From assembly GCA_036504895.1 (NCBI GenBank), contig DASXUJ010000127.1, forward strand, positions 1-64,000: a stretch of DNA of 64,000 nucleotides, read 5' to 3'. Shown here in pieces: positions 22,577-31,932 of this stretch (positions within the stretch are counted from its first letter, which is position 1; each line of letters starts with the position of its first letter). Made by a program: the position numbers and the translations under genes. A model generated the notes under the pieces. The model was not told where the DNA came from, searched no databases, and saw only the letters and a list, made by a program, of their open reading frames with translations. This DNA is from Syntrophorhabdaceae bacterium. Lineage in GTDB: Bacteria; Desulfobacterota; Syntrophorhabdia; Syntrophorhabdales; Syntrophorhabdaceae.

Positions 22577-25558
22577 TTAACTAAAATTTACCTTAAACGG
22601 CTTCTCCCATGCCGCGCGCAGGTCTTCTATTCCTGTATCGATGAGGGTGGTGCCGTTTATTCCTTTTATCAGAAATTTTTCGTCCTTTCTCACTTTGCCT
22701 ACTACCGCCGAAGGCACGCCTTTCAGTAATGTGGCCAGGAGCGGATAATCGGCTTCCCTGACTGAGAGGACGAACCTGCTCTGGGATTCCGAAAAGAGGA
22801 GAAAGTCATCCCTGAAAATGCCCGCGAAGGGCGCGAGCTTGAGGTCCGCATCGATTCCCAGGCCGCCTGCAAATGCACTTTCCGCCAGGGCACAGGCGAG
22901 GCCGCCGTCGGATACGTCGTGACAGGACCTGACGATTCCCGCATGGATTGCCTTCTCCATGGCCTTATATGTTTTCTTCGCCATGGCGCCCCTTACTTTC
23001 GGCGGGATATTTCCGTAGAGAGCCGAGGCGGCGAGGTATTCGGAGCCTCCCAGCTCGGGATAGGTCTTCCCCACTATGACGATAAGATCTCCCGGCTCCT
23101 TGAAATCCATGGTCACTATCTTCTCGATATCCTCGATTACCGAAATCGCGGAAACGAGCAGGGTCTGGGGCACCGATATCTTGATATCCCCATAGATGTA
23201 ATCGTTCTTCATGCTGTCTTTGCCCGATATGCAGGGGGTACCGAAGAGGGTCGTGTAATCGTAAAGGGCCATGTTCGCCCTCACCAATTGGGCCAGCTTG
23301 TACGGGCCTTCAGGGTTTCTCTCCGAAACCACCGGATCGGACCAGCAGAAATTATCGAGAAGGGCCATTCTGCGGAGCGACCCGCCTGTAGCGATATTGT
23401 TTCTTATGGCCTCATCTATGGCGCATGCCGCCATATGGTACGTATCGATCTCACTGTACTTCGGGCATATCCCGTGGCTCACCACGACCCCTTCTTTAGA
23501 GGAGAGGTCGGGCCGCACCACCCCCGCATCGCTGGGGCCGTTATTAGCCTTGCCGGTTAAAGGCTTCACTACGCTTCCACCCTGGACCTCGTGGTCGTAC
23601 TGGCGCACCACGTATTCTTTGCTGCACACGTTCCAACGGGAGAGTAGGTCTTTTAAAGTATGGACGTAGTTCTTCGGTTCCTTTACGGGCGGCTCATCCT
23701 TGATCTTCCGCTCCCATTTTGCGGGCAGCTTCATTTTGGGGAGCCCGTTATGGAGAAACTCCATGTCGAGATAGGCCACCGTCTTGCCTTTATAGAAGAC
23801 ATGGAGTTTTCCTGTATCGGTAAATTCGCCGAGGATGGTGGAGGTGACGTTCATTTTCTCGGACAGGGCCATGAATTCATCGAGTTTATCCGGCCTCACC
23901 GCCACGTTCATCCGTTCCTGCGCCTCCGAAAGGAGTATCTCCCAGGGAGAGAGGCCCGGATATTTGAGGGGCGCCCTGTCGATGTGGACGATGCATCCGT
24001 TCGTATCGGTTGCCATCTCGCCTATGGAGGAAGAAAGGCCTCCTGCGCCGTTATCCGTAATCGATGTGTAGAGGTCCCGGTCCCGTGCCACGAGCAGGAA
24101 ATCGGTCATCCTCTTCTGGGTGATCGGATCGCCTATCTGAACGGCGCTCGTGGGGGAAACCTCCGACAGTTCCTCCGATGAAAAAGTCGCGCCGTGAATA
24201 CCGTCGATGCCTATACGGCCGCCCACCATGACGATCGCATCCCCTATTCCTGCTTCTTTAATATGGGTGGGCACGCCTTTTATCGTGCGGGGCATGATGC
24301 CGCAGGTGCCGCAGAAGACGAGGGGTTTACCCAGATAACCCCGGTCGAATACAAGGGAGCCGTTCACGGTGGGTATCCCGCTTTTGTTGCCTCCATGCTC
24401 CACCCCTTCCCTCACCCCGTTCAATACCCGTTTCGGATGGAGAAGGCGGGGAGGCACCTCCCCTTTGTAATCGGGGTCGGCAAAACAAAAGATGTCGGTA
24501 TTGAATATGAGCTTTGCCCCTTTCCCTGTGCCGAAGGGGTCGCGGTTTACCCCGACGATTCCGGTAAGGGCCCCGCCGTACGGATCGAGGGCCGATGGAG
24601 TATTGTGGGTTTCCACCTTATAGGCGAGGTTATGGGTGCGATTGAACCGGATAATACCGGCATTATCCTTAAACACGGAGAGGCAGAAATCGGCTCTGCC
24701 TTTTTGGCTGCGTATCTTTTCGGTGGAGCCCACGATGCAGGTCTTAAAAAGGCTTTCGATAGTGCGGCTCACGCCGTCTTCTTCATACTCTATGGTGGCG
24801 TTGAAGATTTTATGCTTGCAGTGCTCAGACCAGGTCTGGGCCAGCACCTCAATTTCTACGTCCGTGGGGGACGGGCCGAGACCCACCTTCGATCTCTCTT
24901 CGCTCACCTCGCTACGCAGGAAATGGTGCTGAATGGCGATCAGCTCATCCCTCGAAAGGGCCCACGTCCTCTCCCGGTTCATCTTCATAAGCTCTTCAAT
25001 GGTCATGGTGAGGGGAAAAGTCTCCACTACCGGCTCATGATGAAAGGCGACCTTCGGCACATAGACGCCCATGCCCCTTTCTTTCCGGTATGCCTCCACG
25101 GTTTTATACGCATACCGGTTGATAAGGGTATTGGCGAGCATGCCCTCCGCAATCCTTATCACATCCTTCTCCTCGAGCCTGCCCTTGAGGAGGTACATTC
25201 TCGAAGTATATACTCCTTCGTCCTCTTTAAGCTTTCGGCCGGAAAGGGCCTCGAGCACTTCGCGCCCGGTCCTGCCCACATTATCCGTCACCCCCGGTTT
25301 AAAGCCCACCTCGACGATCCAATCCGCATCCGCAGGGACAGGGGTGCCCACGTACGCGACCTGGGTCACGGGATCGATAAAGGCATCGGCGGCAAGGATA
25401 CGGATGGTCCCCTCGTCCACTTTTGAATCGACGGTGTATACGTCCACCACGCGGACGGTCACGTTCAATCCGAAATCTCCCTTGATTCTTCTCTTCAGCT
25501 TTTCCCCTGGCGCATCTTTGATCTTTTCCTTATAAGCTACTTCGATTCTGTGGGCCAT
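22577..25558 (-). CDS. purL: phosphoribosylformylglycinamidine synthase with PurS-like N-terminus
   Basis: 993 aa enzyme of purine synthesis that converts FGAR to FGAM with ATP and ammonia. Residues about 1-165 look like PurS-type domains (a clear PurS-like stretch is VEVGFKPGVTDNVGRTGREV). The PurL core follows: LAQTWSEHCKHKIFNA, a KVETHNTPSALDPYGGA nucleotide loop, GVNRDPFGTGKGAKL, and the second half with SCHDVSDGGLACALAE. The E. coli enzyme is about 1295 aa because it also carries a glutaminase domain. That domain is missing here, so a separate PurQ must supply ammonia. It starts at ATG 25558 immediately after the stop of the TIM-barrel gene. Confidence 0.94.
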   Translation of the reverse strand: MAHRIEVAYKEKIKDAPGEKLKRRIKGDFGLNVTVRVVDVYTVDSKVDEGTIRILAADAFIDPVTQVAYVGTPVPADADWIVEVGFKPGVTDNVGRTGREVLEALSGRKLKEDEGVYTSRMYLLKGRLEEKDVIRIAEGMLANTLINRYAYKTVEAYRKERGMGVYVPKVAFHHEPVVETFPLTMTIEELMKMNRERTWALSRDELIAIQHHFLRSEVSEERSKVGLGPSPTDVEIEVLAQTWSEHCKHKIFNATIEYEEDGVSRTIESLFKTCIVGSTEKIRSQKGRADFCLSVFKDNAGIIRFNRTHNLAYKVETHNTPSALDPYGGALTGIVGVNRDPFGTGKGAKLIFNTDIFCFADPDYKGEVPPRLLHPKRVLNGVREGVEHGGNKSGIPTVNGSLVFDRGYLGKPLVFCGTCGIMPRTIKGVPTHIKEAGIGDAIVMVGGRIGIDGIHGATFSSEELSEVSPTSAVQIGDPITQKRMTDFLLVARDRDLYTSITDNGAGGLSSSIGEMATDTNGCIVHIDRAPLKYPGLSPWEILLSEAQERMNVAVRPDKLDEFMALSEKMNVTSTILGEFTDTGKLHVFYKGKTVAYLDMEFLHNGLPKMKLPAKWERKIKDEPPVKEPKNYVHTLKDLLSRWNVCSKEYVVRQYDHEVQGGSVVKPLTGKANNGPSDAGVVRPDLSSKEGVVVSHGICPKYSEIDTYHMAACAIDEAIRNNIATGGSLRRMALLDNFCWSDPVVSERNPEGPYKLAQLVRANMALYDYTTLFGTPCISGKDSMKNDYIYGDIKISVPQTLLVSAISVIEDIEKIVTMDFKEPGDLIVIVGKTYPELGGSEYLAASALYGNIPPKVRGAMAKKTYKAMEKAIHAGIVRSCHDVSDGGLACALAESAFAGGLGIDADLKLAPFAGIFRDDFLLFSESQSRFVLSVREADYPLLATLLKGVPSAVVGKVRKDEKFLIKGINGTTLIDTGIEDLRAAWEKPFKVNFS

Positions 25559-26320
25559 TTATGATAGAAACTCCTTTAATTTTTTTATACTTTCATTTGC
25601 GCGGCTCTCCCCGTGCACCTCGGCGGTGAAAATCATCGACTCTTGTGCGGACAGAAAGGTCTTCAGCTCGCGGAAAGGAAAGGTACCCTCCCCCACGGGA
25701 AGATGTTCGTCGGACCTGCCGTGGTTGTCATGAAGGTGCATCTCCCTCACCAGGCTTCTTATGGGAGTAAGCCATTTATCCACGGGAACCGTGGAGAAGA
25801 GATTGAAATGGCCGGAGTCGAAACAGAAGAAGAGGTCCTCTTCCCTGAAACGGTCGAAAAGGGCAATCAGCGTGGAAGGCTCCTCTTCGAAGATATTCTC
25901 CACCATGACGATTGGTCCCCCTTTCGCCTCGGCGATTACTTCTGTCCACGTATCGACGCTCCCTTCCAGCCAGAGTTCCTCATTCCCCCCGAACCGCCAT
26001 TTGTCATAGCCCGGGTGGCAGACCAGGCCTTTCGCGTGGAGTAGCCCGGCCAGGCCCGCCGCCTTCTTCAGTTTTTCTTTCGTGATTCTCCGCACGCTCC
26101 TGTCAAAGCCGCCGGGACTCAGATCCATGTAAGGTGCATGAACGGTCACGGCAATGCCGTGGCCCGCAAGCCGGTTTCCCAGTTCCCGAACTTCCCGGTC
26201 ACCTGCCTCTTCAACGAGGTGATTATCGATATAGATTTCTATGCCGGTGCCGAGACTGAGAATCCTGGCCAGGTTTTCCTCAACCCTCCTGTACGGCACA
26301 TTTATGAACAGGGGCTTCAT
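25559..26320 (-). CDS. sugar phosphate isomerase/epimerase-like TIM barrel protein
   Basis: 253 aa of the xylose-isomerase-like / AP-endonuclease 2 superfamily. Predicted metal ligands occur in the usual order: H-containing VHAPYMDLSP, GLVCHPGYD, MVENIFEEEP, FCFDSGHFN, and EMHLHDNHGRSDEHLPVGEG near the C-terminus. Such proteins isomerise or epimerise sugars, or cleave abasic DNA; substrate cannot be told from sequence. Its stop TAA touches the purL ATG, so it is the first gene of a two-gene unit with purL, although no metabolic link is obvious. Confidence 0.8.
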   Translation of the reverse strand: MKPLFINVPYRRVEENLARILSLGTGIEIYIDNHLVEEAGDREVRELGNRLAGHGIAVTVHAPYMDLSPGGFDRSVRRITKEKLKKAAGLAGLLHAKGLVCHPGYDKWRFGGNEELWLEGSVDTWTEVIAEAKGGPIVMVENIFEEEPSTLIALFDRFREEDLFFCFDSGHFNLFSTVPVDKWLTPIRSLVREMHLHDNHGRSDEHLPVGEGTFPFRELKTFLSAQESMIFTAEVHGESRANESIKKLKEFLS

Positions 26321-26484
26321 CTATTCCACCAACTCTTTAAAATTAACAGGCTTAGGGGCAATAAAGCAAGGAAAAAGGGGGCAACCGTCAGCTACGGGAG
26401 TGAGGGCGACGGAAGGAGCCAGGATATGGAGAGATAAAAGGGATTGCCCACTGAGGGGGGGAAGGAGTTTGGAATATAAGGAAA

Positions 26485-26509
26485 GACCACGGCCGTTTCG
26501 GCCGTGGTC
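26485..26509 (-). terminator. intrinsic terminator downstream of the second chemoreceptor
   Basis: GACCACGGCCG-TTT-CGGCCGTGGTC, an 11-bp perfect stem with a 3-nt loop, followed on the minus strand by TTTCCTTAT. It lies about 30 bp beyond the chemoreceptor stop. Confidence 0.8.
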
Positions 26510-26538
26510 CGTTTGGTAACCCTTTATATGGATCTCTT

Positions 26539-28170
26539 TTATATCTTGAACTGGCCTACCATGTGCTGGAGGTCTCTTGAGAGGTTGGCGAGCTGGGCTG
26601 AGGCGCCGGCGTTGTCCTGAATTCTCTGGGCCGTCTCCTGCATCACCATCGAGATCTGCTGGATACTCACGGCGATCTCGTTTGTCGTTGCCGTCTCCTG
26701 CTCGGAGGCTACGGCGATCTGGTTTATCTCCGAGGTCACCTTGTTGATCTGGCGCAGGATCTCCTGCAGGGCTTCCCCTGATTTGCCTGCTTCCAGGGTA
26801 CCGTGACCCACCTCGTTCACCCCGTCTTCCATGGAAGTTACGGCCTTCTTCGTCTCTGTCTGCATCGCCCTTATGGTATCGCCGATCTCTTTCGTGGCTT
26901 CGCTCGTTCTTTCGGCAAGCTTACGGACCTCATCTGCAACCACTGCAAAACCTCTGCCGTGCTCGCCCGCTCTTGCGGCTTCGATTGCCGCATTCAGGGC
27001 CAGAAGGTTGGTCTGGTCGGCCACGTCGTTAATGAGGCCGACTATCTGTCCGATCTGATCGGAACGGGTGCCGAGGCTCTTGATCACGTCGGACGACTCT
27101 TTAACTCTCTCGCTTATGCGGTTCATGACCTTTATGGTTTCCTGTATGATGGTTTCGCCCGTGCCTGCCGATTCATTCGCCCTCTCGGAGCTTTTTGCGG
27201 CGGTCATACAATTCTGCGCGATCTCGGACGAGGTTTTCGACATCTCCTCGCTGGCAGTAGCCACCGAATTTACCTGCATGGCCGCTTCTTCCACGCCCGT
27301 GGCCATATGCTCGGTCGCGGCATCAAGGGTGTTGGCCGCGGAGGAGACTTCGTCGCTGCTCTTCGCCACCTGCCTGATGGTATCGTGGAGTTTTTCGACA
27401 AAGGAGTTGAAGTGTTTTGCCATCTCTCCTATCTCATCCTCGGACGATACATCGATGCGCTTGGTGAGGTCGCCCTGGGCTACGCTCTCTATTGCTTCAA
27501 CGGTCTTCGTAATGGGGGCGAGGATGATTGCCCGCATGAGCATGGTAAGCCCAAAGGGCAGGATCACTGCCGCAAGCAGCACGATCGCGGAAACAATGAG
27601 CACGAGACGGAAGGTTACGGTCGATGACTCGTATTGAGTTTTACTCAACTTATTCTCGAGGACCAGGAGCTCATCGAGGTTTTTACTGATCGTTTGAAAA
27701 ATATCATCAGCCTGGGTCATAAGCATGGATGCCGTGGCCGCATCGAGTCCCGCGATCTGGCGTAGCGCTTCCTGATATTTTCCTAATTGATCGAATGTCT
27801 TCTGAAAGAGATCTTTTTCGGCCTTCGTCAGATTGGCGGCCTTAGTCTTTTCGCTTACCTCCGCCCCGACCTTCTTGAGGGTCGCAAACTGCTCTTCCGC
27901 GAAGGAATCGATGCGGGACTTCTCGTAATTCGAGCCTATCCATGAGAGGAGCTTATAGATGTTCCCATGTACCTCTTTAAGGCCTATGATTACGCCCGCA
28001 GTGGATTGATATACCTTGAACCGGGTATTAAAGATGTCTTCAAGGGCAGCCTTCTGCCTGAAGAAGCCGGCATAAGAGACCAAGCCGAATATAAGGAGAA
28101 AGAGAATTGCCGTGAATGGAGAAACCAGAAGTTTCTTCGTCATTTTCAGGTTGCTGAGCCATGCTTTCAT
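26539..28170 (-). CDS. methyl-accepting chemotaxis protein
   Basis: About 543 aa. First membrane helix at about 18-38 ([17 protein letters not shown]), a periplasmic helical domain of about 150 residues of four-helix-bundle type, second helix around 190-215 ([19 protein letters not shown]), HAMP ([18 protein letters not shown]), and a signalling domain with tip [23 protein letters not shown] 28170 follows a GGGGG tract; the upstream frame to 28239 is not used. A secreted Cache-like protein lies 83 bp upstream on the same strand, suggesting that a soluble ligand-binding partner feeds this receptor (inference). Confidence 0.92.
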   Translation of the reverse strand: MKAWLSNLKMTKKLLVSPFTAILFLLIFGLVSYAGFFRQKAALEDIFNTRFKVYQSTAGVIIGLKEVHGNIYKLLSWIGSNYEKSRIDSFAEEQFATLKKVGAEVSEKTKAANLTKAEKDLFQKTFDQLGKYQEALRQIAGLDAATASMLMTQADDIFQTISKNLDELLVLENKLSKTQYESSTVTFRLVLIVSAIVLLAAVILPFGLTMLMRAIILAPITKTVEAIESVAQGDLTKRIDVSSEDEIGEMAKHFNSFVEKLHDTIRQVAKSSDEVSSAANTLDAATEHMATGVEEAAMQVNSVATASEEMSKTSSEIAQNCMTAAKSSERANESAGTGETIIQETIKVMNRISERVKESSDVIKSLGTRSDQIGQIVGLINDVADQTNLLALNAAIEAARAGEHGRGFAVVADEVRKLAERTSEATKEIGDTIRAMQTETKKAVTSMEDGVNEVGHGTLEAGKSGEALQEILRQINKVTSEINQIAVASEQETATTNEIAVSIQQISMVMQETAQRIQDNAGASAQLANLSRDLQHMVGQFKI

Positions 28171-28253
28171 CTTTAAAATCCCCCTTTGATATATGGTTTT
28201 CTCACGTGCCGCCGGAGGCATCCGCCTTGCCGGCAGCACGTTCGATTCACGAC

Positions 28254-28712
28254 TTACTGAAATACTCCCGACATCGTGTACATATCCGTTCCCTCAACCC
28301 TCTGAACCCACGCCTTTTTGGCCTGGATCTTCTTGGTTGCAGGGTTCGTCCACGAGTAGGTTACCCAGCCGCTGCCTTTTGTTTTGGCAACTTCGATATT
28401 TTCCTTGATGAACGTCTTGCCCGTGGCGTCTTTCAATTCCAGATGGTTCTGGCCGTGCAGCTTCGGGTTCATCGGATTGGCGAGTGCGATGCCGTTGAAA
28501 TCCTGGAGGGTCACGTAAAGGTCGCCCTTCACGAACTGCCCCTTGGGGTTAGCTATCTCTGCAATGCCTTTTTCTTTACCGTTTGCCTTTACGTACGCCG
28601 CCGACTTCTCCGCGAGTGTTTTCGCGTCATCTAAGGGCGCTGCCTGAACCACATATGCCGCTCCGAAAACAACCGCCAAGACTACTACCATGCTCCATAC
28701 TGCCTTTTTCAT
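28254..28712 (-). CDS. secreted single-Cache-domain-like protein
   Basis: 152 aa. Signal peptide [20 protein letters not shown]...VQA, then about 125 residues with the pattern [71 protein letters not shown] and KKAWVQRV. This is the small single-Cache layout (PAS-like sensor fold, usually extracytoplasmic). There is no membrane anchor beyond the signal peptide. AGGAGG lies 8 nt before the ATG. It sits directly before a chemoreceptor gene and has a close paralogue at 29107. Ligand unknown. Confidence 0.82.
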   Translation of the reverse strand: MKKAVWSMVVVLAVVFGAAYVVQAAPLDDAKTLAEKSAAYVKANGKEKGIAEIANPKGQFVKGDLYVTLQDFNGIALANPMNPKLHGQNHLELKDATGKTFIKENIEVAKTKGSGWVTYSWTNPATKKIQAKKAWVQRVEGTDMYTMSGVFQ

Positions 28713-29028
28713 TGTAAAGCCTCCTTTGTTGCGCGAGCATTAGGAATATGTGAAGCTAACAGTATATCGGCATGAATAAATTTTACTTAAATCGGCTTTA
28801 TGAAAATGATTATAATCGACCTGTTCATCCGATGCGCAACCGGCCTTCAGATGGGCGTTGCTCATTATTTTGACCCGCCCGCACCCACTCCGGCTGTTGT
28901 GTCGATTTTTTATGTCTCTATTCTTCTTCACGTAAAAGCGTCTCTCCCTTGCATGATCGATATCTATTTGCATGATGGGATAACAGGGATGTCGAACTAC
29001 TGGGTATATCGGAAGGTCGGTTATTTTC

Positions 29029-29083
29029 TTAAGCGAGGGGACGATCCACAAAGATCTCCATGTCCGCGAGCCCCCTCGCTTAA
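29029..29083. repeat. 12-bp perfect inverted repeat
   Basis: TTAAGCGAGGGG (29029-29040) and CCCCTCGCTTAA (29072-29083) enclose 31 nt. It is 24 bp after the minus-strand Cache-like gene at 29107, so may end that transcript, but no T-run follows. The rest of the 394-bp gap 28713-29106 shows no convincing gene. Confidence 0.55.
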
Positions 29084-29106
29084 TAAGAACGCAGATAATA
29101 AAGATA

Positions 29107-29571
29107 TTATTTATATACGCCGCATCCCACGAAGCAGTCGGCGCCTTCTACCCTTTGGACCCAGGCGACCTTCGCCTGTACCTTCTTGGTCGCCGGATTC
29201 GTCCAGCTATAGTTGATCCATCCGCTGCCCTTGGTCTTTGCAGTCTCTACCATTTCTTTCATAAAGTATTTATCGGTCGCATCTTTGAGCCCAAGGTGAT
29301 TTTGACCTGTGAGCTTCGGATTTCCGCCGTTTGCCTGACATACTCCGTTAAAATCATTCGCAAAAATGTAAAGGTCCCCCTTACTGAACTGGCCTTTTGG
29401 GTTATTGAACTCCGCCATGGCCTTCTCCTTCCCGTTCGCTTTCACGTAGGCTGCCGCTTTCTCCGCCAGGGCCTTCGCATCGTCCTGAGGAGCTGCCTGG
29501 ACGTACGAAAACAGACAGAACAGAGCCATTACCACTATTGCCGTGAGCATTCCAAGAACAGATCTTTTCAC
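29107..29571 (-). CDS. secreted single-Cache-domain-like protein, paralogue
   Basis: 154 aa, about two thirds identical by eye to the protein at 28254, including [20 protein letters not shown] and AWVQRVEG. Signal peptide MLTAIVVMALFCLFSYVQA. Unlike its paralogue the mature part has three cysteines (NGVCQANGG, ADCFVGCGVYK), which could form a disulfide. The start is GTG 29571 with GGGAGG 8 nt upstream. The pair arose by duplication; the cysteines suggest a shifted ligand or stability. Function otherwise unknown. Confidence 0.82.
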   Translation of the reverse strand: MKRSVLGMLTAIVVMALFCLFSYVQAAPQDDAKALAEKAAAYVKANGKEKAMAEFNNPKGQFSKGDLYIFANDFNGVCQANGGNPKLTGQNHLGLKDATDKYFMKEMVETAKTKGSGWINYSWTNPATKKVQAKVAWVQRVEGADCFVGCGVYK

Positions 29572-29702
29572 AATAAGCCTCCCATGTCTATCATATTTAG
29601 TCTAAGATCTTTTGTGGATCGCTCTTTTTATCGGAGACGCGGGCAATGACTTAAGCGCCTTTTTTCACAAACTCGCCGGGTGAGGTAAAAGCTCGTGAAT
29701 GC

Positions 29703-29736
29703 ACAAGGGGCGCCCCTTTCCAGGGGCGCCCCTTGT
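29703..29736 (-). terminator. strong hairpin between CoA ligase and Cache-like gene
   Basis: ACAAGGGGCGCCCCT / AGGGGCGCCCCTTGT, a 15-bp perfect stem with loop TTCC. It lies 39 bp past the ligase stop. No T-run follows on the minus strand, so termination efficiency is uncertain. Confidence 0.6.
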
Positions 29737-29774
29737 AGGGCCCTCACAAGCCCCGCAATTCTATATCGCCAATC

Positions 29775-31355
29775 TTAGCGTAGTTTATATCTCTGGATCT
29801 TTCCGGTGGTGCTTTTCGGAAGCTCTTTTACGAATTCTACCCATCTCGGGTACTTGTATTTTGCCATGCGGTCGAGCACCCACTGCTTCACTTCTTTTTC
29901 GAGCTCGTTGCTCGGTGCGACACTCTCCTTCAGCACTACGAATGCCTTCGGCTTTACGAGGCCTTTCGGGTCCATGTGTCCCACTACCGCGGCTTCGAGT
30001 ACGGACGGGTGTTCGATGATGCAATTCTCCACTTCGACCGGTGAGACCCAGATGCCGCCGACTTTCAGCATATCGTCGCCTCTTCCCGCGCACCAGTAAT
30101 ATCCTTCTTCGTCCATATAATACTTATCGCCCGTGTTGATCCATTCGCCCTGCATGGTAAGACGGGTCTTCTCCCTCTTTCTCCAGTACTGCTGTGCCGC
30201 ACTTGCACCCTTGACGAGCAGCGTCCCGATCTCGCCCGTGGGCACGTCGCGCCCTTCGTCATCGACAAGTCTGCATTCGTAACCGGGAACAGGTTTTCCG
30301 GTTGAGCCCGGTTTTACTTCGCCCGAACGGTTGGAGATAAAAATGTGGAGCATTTCGGTCGAGCCTATGCCATCGAGTATTTCGATGCCGAACCGCTGTT
30401 TCCAGCGAAGATAGATGTCGGGCGGCAGCGCTTCGCCTGCGGACGTGCAAATACGGACTGACGAGAACTCATGATTTGCGTTGGGGTCGGGAGTCTTGAT
30501 CCCCGCATCTTTGTCGCGCTTCTCGAGAAACTCGAGCAATTGGCCGTAAAGCGTGGGTATACCGAAGAAGACAGTAGGTCGGAAACGCTCCAGATAGTGA
30601 AATATACTCTCCGGATTGGGCGCCCCTGGGTTGAGTACTACCGATGCGCCAACGGACAGAGGGAAGTAACATGCGTTCCCGAGCCCGTATGCAAAGAAAA
30701 GTCTTGCTGCGGAAAATAGAATGTCGTCCTCGGTAAGTCCCAACACGCCCTGACCAAACGCTTCAGCCGCTGCCACCATGTCATACTGGGAATGGATCGC
30801 ACCCTTAGGCGCACCCGTTGAGCCTGAGCTGTAAAGCCAGAACCCGACATCGTCTTTCGTGGTGAACTCGGTTTTTATTGTCTCCGGTGCATGTCTGAAC
30901 TTCTGCTTGAAAGGAATTCTCGCGCCCTCGGTCTCGGAGATGATGATGAGGTCGCGGAGATATCTTAAATCACCCTGAATTTTTACTACCGTGGGGACGA
31001 GCTGATCGGAGACGACCAGCACCCTTGCGCGGCTGTCATTCAGGTAATACTCGTAATCTTCGGGGGTAAGCATGGTATTCACGGGAATGGGCACCGCGCC
31101 TATCTTGATGGCGCCCCAGAATATGGCGTAGAACTGGGGAACGTCCAGCATGAGAAGGACGACCCGGTCGTCTACGCGCACACCCAGCTCGCGTAAGGCG
31201 TTCGCGGTCTTGTTGACCATCTTCTGAATGTCATTGTAAGTATAATTACGTTTTTCGGTATATACGGCAACCTTGTGTCCCCGCCCCTGGCGTATATTTC
31301 TGTCAATGAAGTAATCCGCTGCGTTAAAAAATTCTGCTGATGCCCCGTGAATCAT
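29775..31355 (-). CDS. benzoate-CoA ligase family protein
   Basis: 526 aa, the usual length for benzoate/4-hydroxybenzoate-CoA ligases (BadA/BclA type). These enzymes form an aryl-adenylate then the CoA thioester. The P-loop-like motif YSSGSTGAPKGAIHSQYD, the core motif GIGSTEMLHIFISN, the hinge GRGDDMLKVGGIWVSPVEVE and the C-terminal catalytic lysine in PKSTTGKIQRYKLR are all present. The A5 region IGSTEMLHIF matches benzoate-type enzymes. ATG 31355 has AGGAGG upstream; a longer frame to 31397 is less likely. It is transcribed alone behind a 577-bp region. It probably activates benzoate or 4-hydroxybenzoate from the Ppc pathway. Confidence 0.88.
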   Translation of the reverse strand: MIHGASAEFFNAADYFIDRNIRQGRGHKVAVYTEKRNYTYNDIQKMVNKTANALRELGVRVDDRVVLLMLDVPQFYAIFWGAIKIGAVPIPVNTMLTPEDYEYYLNDSRARVLVVSDQLVPTVVKIQGDLRYLRDLIIISETEGARIPFKQKFRHAPETIKTEFTTKDDVGFWLYSSGSTGAPKGAIHSQYDMVAAAEAFGQGVLGLTEDDILFSAARLFFAYGLGNACYFPLSVGASVVLNPGAPNPESIFHYLERFRPTVFFGIPTLYGQLLEFLEKRDKDAGIKTPDPNANHEFSSVRICTSAGEALPPDIYLRWKQRFGIEILDGIGSTEMLHIFISNRSGEVKPGSTGKPVPGYECRLVDDEGRDVPTGEIGTLLVKGASAAQQYWRKREKTRLTMQGEWINTGDKYYMDEEGYYWCAGRGDDMLKVGGIWVSPVEVENCIIEHPSVLEAAVVGHMDPKGLVKPKAFVVLKESVAPSNELEKEVKQWVLDRMAKYKYPRWVEFVKELPKSTTGKIQRYKLR

Positions 31356-31595
31356 ATGTTCCTCCTTTTGATCTCTCTTACATGTCCGCCCCTTCAAAAG
31401 AACGACATGGGAGCGACACGCAACAGGTTTATGTTAGTTCATAGCGCTACGGCTATCGGTCTTCGCCCGGAATTTTTCCCACCGGGGACTCCGGCGCCGA
31501 CGACTACTGCCGGCCTCTCAACCCGGGATCACCGGGAGGAGATAAATGATAAGAATACGAAACCACCTGTTAACCGTTGACATATCATTGTATAG

Positions 31596-31624
31596 AATAT
31601 AATACAGGCAAATATAGAAATCAA
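31596..31624 (-). promoter_or_regulatory. candidate promoter of the CoA ligase, with dyad
   Basis: Minus strand TTGATT (31624-31619), 17 bp, TATATT (31601-31596). The -10 region is embedded in a dyad TGTAT-N8-ATACA (about 31589-31606) that could be an operator. The rest of the gap 31356-31932 is AT-richer than average and shows no credible gene; a plus-strand TTGACA/TATAAT-like pair at 31577 has only 15-bp spacing. Confidence 0.5.
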
Positions 31625-31932
31625 CTAAAAAATCACGTTCTTGTCGAAAGGGTTAAATTTGCCGAACTTGTTGCCATATGAAATATTTCACATCCACCAT
31701 CTATCGGTTTGTATTTAATCAAGTACATTAATTTCCCTGCCCATTACAAGTCTGTCGCGTAAGTGGAAAATTCCTTCTCTTTCAAATGGTTCAATATCAA
31801 AACAGTAAGGTTAAGGGGAGGGAAGGCAAGGCTGTTCTGTATCCACAACTTTCGAGGTACCCCTTTCCACACAAATGGCCTAAGTGGATACAATCCGAGG
31901 GTCATCTGCCGGGAGTTTTCCCAAAGAGACCT

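Noticed and set aside
24194-25426. 410-codon plus-strand open frame opposite purL
   Set aside because: Antisense shadow; the purL motifs are unambiguous on the minus strand.
28740-29216. Open frames on both strands in the gap between the two Cache-like genes
   Set aside because: No ribosome-binding site, codon use unlike neighbours, and the plus-strand frame runs into the Cache-like gene on the other strand.
31577-31604. Plus-strand TTGACA and TATAAT-like pair
   Set aside because: Spacing is only 15 bp and no plus-strand gene follows; the minus-strand promoter explains the region better.
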